The position numbers and the translations under genes are program-made. Below, piece by piece: positions 61,704-64,000 of a stretch of DNA of 64,000 nt. Numbering within the stretch: position 1 is the stretch's first letter; the number at the start of each line of letters is the position of its first letter. Source of the stretch: an uncultured bacterium. Lineage in GTDB: Bacteria; Planctomycetota; UBA1135; GCA-002686595. Where the stretch lies: assembly GCA_937896235.1 (NCBI GenBank), contig CALBMX010000036.1:114309-178308 (forward strand), read 5' to 3'. The notes under the pieces were generated by a model. The model was not told the origin of the DNA, did no database searches, and saw only the letters and a list, made by a program, of their open reading frames with translations.

Positions 61704-62912
61704 ATGTCGACTCTGCGCACGAACCCTAGGCTACTTTGCACGTTTAGCGCGCTCCAGATGAGCCTATTCCCTATGGCTATCCTTACGGTCTATTTCCGTC
61801 AGGACATCGGTATGAGCCTAAGGGAGATCTTTCTACTCCAAGGCGCGTTTGGGCTCGTAATGGCTCTCTTTGAGTTCCCCTCAGGGTATCTCGCCGATCG
61901 AATAGGCTATCGCCGTACCCTGATCATTTCATCAATTCTAAACGCGATGGGGTGGTCGATCTATGTCCGAGCGGACTCGATTGAGCACATCCTTCTGGCG
62001 GAGATTGTCCTTGGGGTCGGGATCTCTTTGATCTCGGGGACGGACTCCGCCTTGCTATACGAGTCCCTACAGGAGACCAAGCAAGAGTCCGAATTCGGTG
62101 TTTGGACGGGACGGGTGAAATTCTTTGGGCAACTTGGAGAGGGCACGGCCGCAATCGTTGCTGGACTTTTATACGCTTATTGGCATCGCTCACCGTTCGT
62201 ACTAGAGGTCCTTATTTGGGTTGTCAACCTCGGCGTGGCGTGGAAGCTCGTGGAGCCTGCGCGCCACCGCCCGCCTCTGCAGGAGAACTGGAAACAGATC
62301 AAGGGAATGGTGCGCCACGTAGCGGTTGATAACCTGCGCCTACGAGCCGTTGTGCTCATAACTATTGCCCTCGGTATGGCGTCCTTTGTTCCCGTGTGGA
62401 CGATTCAACTCTATGCAACGGATGCTGGAATCAGCGCCACCTGGCTCGGCTTGATCTGGGCGGCAGCAAACTACTCCGTCGCTTTTGGTTCTCTCTATTC
62501 AACCCGTATCTCCCAGGCGATTGGCATGCAGAGGATGCTTCTATTCTGCATTCTTCTCATCGCCGCAGGCTATGCGGGTATGGGGTTGGTCCATACCGCT
62601 TGGGGCGTGGGATTCTACTTCCTGCTGACGTTTATGCGGGGCCTCAATGGGCCGACACTTCACCACGAAGAGCAACGCCGAATCCCATCAAGTGATCGGG
62701 CGGGATTCGTCTCGATGCGGAGCCTCATCTTCAGGTGTTTCTTCCTAGTGCTGGGCCCCTTGGTCGGCTTGAATATGGATCGTTTCGGCCAGCACCCAGT
62801 GCTCCTCGTTGTCGGTGCGGGGCTTGTCATTGCAGCAGGTGCTGCCATGATGATGATGCGAAGCTCTGGCGCCCTCAACGGCGGGTATGCAGAGGGGCCC
62901 GACTCGGCTTAG
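61704..62912 (+). CDS. MFS transporter
   Basis: Integral membrane protein of 402 residues with about 12 helices. The conserved loop 2-3 motif is present as GYLADRIGYRR near residue 65. The central loop separates two six-helix halves. It ends MMMMRSSGALNGGYAEG. The substrate is unknown; overall look is that of drug- or metabolite-efflux members. It is the last host gene before the right-hand IS66 element. Confidence 0.9.
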   Translation: MSTLRTNPRLLCTFSALQMSLFPMAILTVYFRQDIGMSLREIFLLQGAFGLVMALFEFPSGYLADRIGYRRTLIISSILNAMGWSIYVRADSIEHILLAEIVLGVGISLISGTDSALLYESLQETKQESEFGVWTGRVKFFGQLGEGTAAIVAGLLYAYWHRSPFVLEVLIWVVNLGVAWKLVEPARHRPPLQENWKQIKGMVRHVAVDNLRLRAVVLITIALGMASFVPVWTIQLYATDAGISATWLGLIWAAANYSVAFGSLYSTRISQAIGMQRMLLFCILLIAAGYAGMGLVHTAWGVGFYFLLTFMRGLNGPTLHHEEQRRIPSSDRAGFVSMRSLIFRCFFLVLGPLVGLNMDRFGQHPVLLVVGAGLVIAAGAAMMMMRSSGALNGGYAEGPDSA

Positions 62913-62954
62913 GCTGGCTCTATTCTGCGAAAGGGAAGGCGTCTGTAGTGTTAG

Positions 62955-63005
62955 CCGTAGCGTGACGCCCACCTTGTCACACTCGGGAATCGCGTCACGC
63001 TACGG
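62955..63005. repeat. 14-bp perfect inverted repeat before the right IS66 element
   Basis: CCGTAGCGTGACGC (62955-62968) is the exact inverted repeat of GCGTCACGCTACGG (62992-63005), with a 23-base loop. It ends 3 bases before the first ATG of the element. It could be a terminator for the MFS gene, a fold that hides the transposase start from read-through translation, or a target site. Confidence 0.65.
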
Positions 63006-63008
63006 GGC

Positions 63009-63327
63009 ATGCAAAAGTCCTACTACGACCCCGCCGAAGTGCGGCGCTCTCTCGACCAGCGACCGCCTAGCACTCAAGCAGCTCTCGGTCCTCTCCGGCA
63101 TTCCCATCCACGTCTTCACATATTGGATTCGCCAGGACAAGGAGGCGGCGCTCACTGCCGAGGAATCCGCTCCGGCTTTCCTTGAACTCGTGCCCGCCGG
63201 AAGCCCCCAAGCAGCTCCGAGTACGAGCGGAATCGAGCTCCTTCTCCCGTGCGGAACTCGCGCGATCTTAGCGCCCGACTTTGACGAGGCGAGCCTCGCT
63301 CGCCTGCTTGCAGCCGCCCGTTGCTAA
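63009..63327 (+). pseudogene. tnpA: IS66 tnpA (OrfA), probably frameshifted
   Basis: The natural N-terminus reads MQKSYYDPAEVRRSLDQ from the ATG at 63009, but the rest of OrfA (LALKQLSVLSGIPIHVFTYW, then IELLLPCGTRAIL and DFDEASLARLL) is in a different frame that ends at 63327. A single-base frameshift near 63056-63070 would join them. Without it there is no OrfA with both halves. A programmed shift cannot be excluded, but no slippery run is present. Confidence 0.65.
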
Positions 63328-63584
63328 GTCTAGATTCGCAGACGGCGATCTACCCCTGCCGCGAGGCGGTCGGCTTTCGCAAGGCGCACGATGGACTAGT
63401 TGCTATCATCCGCAACCAACTTGACGAGAACGTTTTCGAGGGCGGCCTGTTCGTCTTCCTGAACAAGCGTCGCGACCGTATCAAGTTGCTTCGTTGGGAT
63501 CGCAACGGATTGTGGATGCACTATGAGCGTTTAGAGAAAGGGACCTTCCGCTGGGTGCTTTCGGGCACCTCGAACAAGGCCTAA
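63321..63584 (+). CDS. tnpB: IS66 TnpB (Orf2) accessory protein
   Basis: Frame of 87 residues from a TTG start that overlaps the tnpA stop by 7 bases, reading MLSLDSQTAIYPCREAVGFR, the standard start of IS66 Orf2 apart from the initiator. The core motifs LFVFLNKRRDRIKLLRWDRNG (shown in part: LFVFLNKRRD, IKLLRWD) and EKGTFRW are present. The protein stops about 25 residues short of typical members. IS66 Orf2 helps the transposase in an unknown way. Confidence 0.85.
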   Translation: MLSLDSQTAIYPCREAVGFRKAHDGLVAIIRNQLDENVFEGGLFVFLNKRRDRIKLLRWDRNGLWMHYERLEKGTFRWVLSGTSNKA

Positions 63585-63714
63585 ATGACCCGCGCGGATC
63601 TCTCGATGTTTCTTGAAGGAATCGACCTAAAAGCTGGTAAGTTTCGCCCTCCTTTCTCAGCTGGCATACGTATGAAAGAGCGTGAAAGTGAGGGACAAAA
63701 ACGACGAGCAACCG

Positions 63715-64000
63715 ATGGACATCGAGGCGCTTTTGCGCCTGGTTCAAGACCAGCAAGTCGCCCTCTCTGAACGCGACCAAACCCTCGCTAGCCGCGACCA
63801 AACCCTCGCTAGCCGCGATCAAACCCTCGCTAGCCGCGATCAAACCCTCGCTAGCCGGATCAAACCCTCGCTAGCCGGATCAAACCCTCGCTAGCCGGAT
63901 CAAACCCTCGCTAGCCGCGATCAAGAGATCGCCAATCTCAAGCACAACCTCGCCGTGTTTGCCCGCATGCTCTTTGGCCAAAAGTCCGAGCGCAAGCTTA
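63715..64000 (+). pseudogene. tnpC: IS66 tnpC transposase, N-terminal part, broken by repeat slippage
   Basis: The frame starts with an ATG at 63715 (or a GTG at 63682) and encodes MDIEALLRLVQDQQVALSER, then a repeated heptad DQTLASR, and after it DQEIANLKHNLAVFARMLFG with QKSERKL, the usual IS66 TnpC coiled coil. Within the repeat, three consecutive units lack one base each, so the frame leaves and then re-enters, with a TAG at 63892-63894 in between. The catalytic domain lies beyond the window. As read, translation ends after about 60-70 codons. Confidence 0.8.
63775..63918 (+). repeat. Seven tandem 21/20-bp repeats inside tnpC
   Basis: Unit GATCAAACCCTCGCTAGCCGC. Units 1-3 (63775-63837) and 7 (63898-63918) are 21 bp; units 4-6 (63838-63897) are 20 bp, each missing the final C. 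The first two start GAC, the others GAT. The three short units together lose three bases, so the frame is restored downstream, but a TAG is read within unit 6. Confidence 0.95.

Larger units (their letters stand above)
63006..64000 (+). mobile_element. IS66-family insertion sequence, right-truncated by window edge
   Basis: Three consecutive IS66 genes (tnpA, tnpB, tnpC) are recognisable; the element continues past 64000. Its proteins differ clearly from the fossil copy at 21860-23400, so the two belong to separate IS66 lineages. tnpA and tnpC appear disrupted, tnpB intact. The left terminal repeat was not identified with confidence. Confidence 0.85.

Noticed and set aside
63775..63918. Possible CRISPR-like array
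   Set aside because: The repeats are directly adjacent without spacers and encode a coiled-coil heptad within tnpC.

Overview
The window reads as chromosomal DNA of a free-living, protein-degrading bacterium, most likely a member of the Planctomycetota or a close relative. This is inferred from gene content: a CRTAC1-type FG-GAP/UnbV protein next to a multiheme cytochrome, a tricorn protease homologue, large secreted proteins with carboxypeptidase-regulatory-like or TPR domains, DUF1570-like and DUF3810-like peptidases, and YciH/SUI1. Base composition is moderately GC-rich by eye. No rRNA or tRNA gene, CRISPR array or replication origin was seen. Many starts have no Shine-Dalgarno. About ten instead have a TATAAT-like hexamer ending 6 to 8 bases before the start codon, which suggests leaderless mRNAs.

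Layout. 1-3.3 kb: a seven-heme c-type cytochrome lipoprotein (minus strand, cut by the window edge) diverges from a CRTAC1-like protein. 3.3-13 kb: ABC-F ATPase, ATP/ADP-translocase-like carrier, Tat-exported epimerase-fold protein, lipoamide-dehydrogenase-like flavoprotein, tricorn protease and a strong terminator. 13.1-14.5 kb: TetR regulator with overlapping palindromes at its start, then the di-iron repair protein Ric. 14.5-21.6 kb: large exported proteins and a subtilase. 21.9-25.4 kb: a decayed island with an IS66 fossil, slyX, a 43-codon membrane ORF and an IS3-type element whose first catalytic Asp is Asn. 25.4-30 kb: tldD-tldE and a short RNase R. 30.3-45.9 kb: housekeeping and membrane genes, including a Vms1-like (VLRF1) gene overlapping rsmE, an ABC exporter pair, SUI1, a truncated globin and several metallopeptidases. 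45.9-55.2 kb: a six-gene nonulosonic-acid (pseudaminic/legionaminic-type) operon in which every junction overlaps, diverging from a Maf/DUF115 gene with a coupled 87-residue ORF. 55.4-62.9 kb: M3 peptidase, PqqB-like hydrolase, class V aminotransferase, GST, beta-propeller lipoprotein and MFS carrier. 62.9-64 kb: a second, different and also damaged IS66 element whose tnpC is broken inside a tandem repeat.

How it fits together. Two M3 peptidases, an M1 aminopeptidase, tricorn, a subtilase, TldD/TldE and two HExxH membrane or exported proteins point to a peptide-scavenging physiology. The glycan operon should make a CMP-activated nonulosonic acid and the Maf-like protein would transfer it, classically to flagellin, although no flagellin gene is in the window. 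The most novel-looking items are the VLRF1-rsmE pair, the fused enzymes of the sugar operon with the small ORF beside Maf, and the recurring leaderless promoter architecture.
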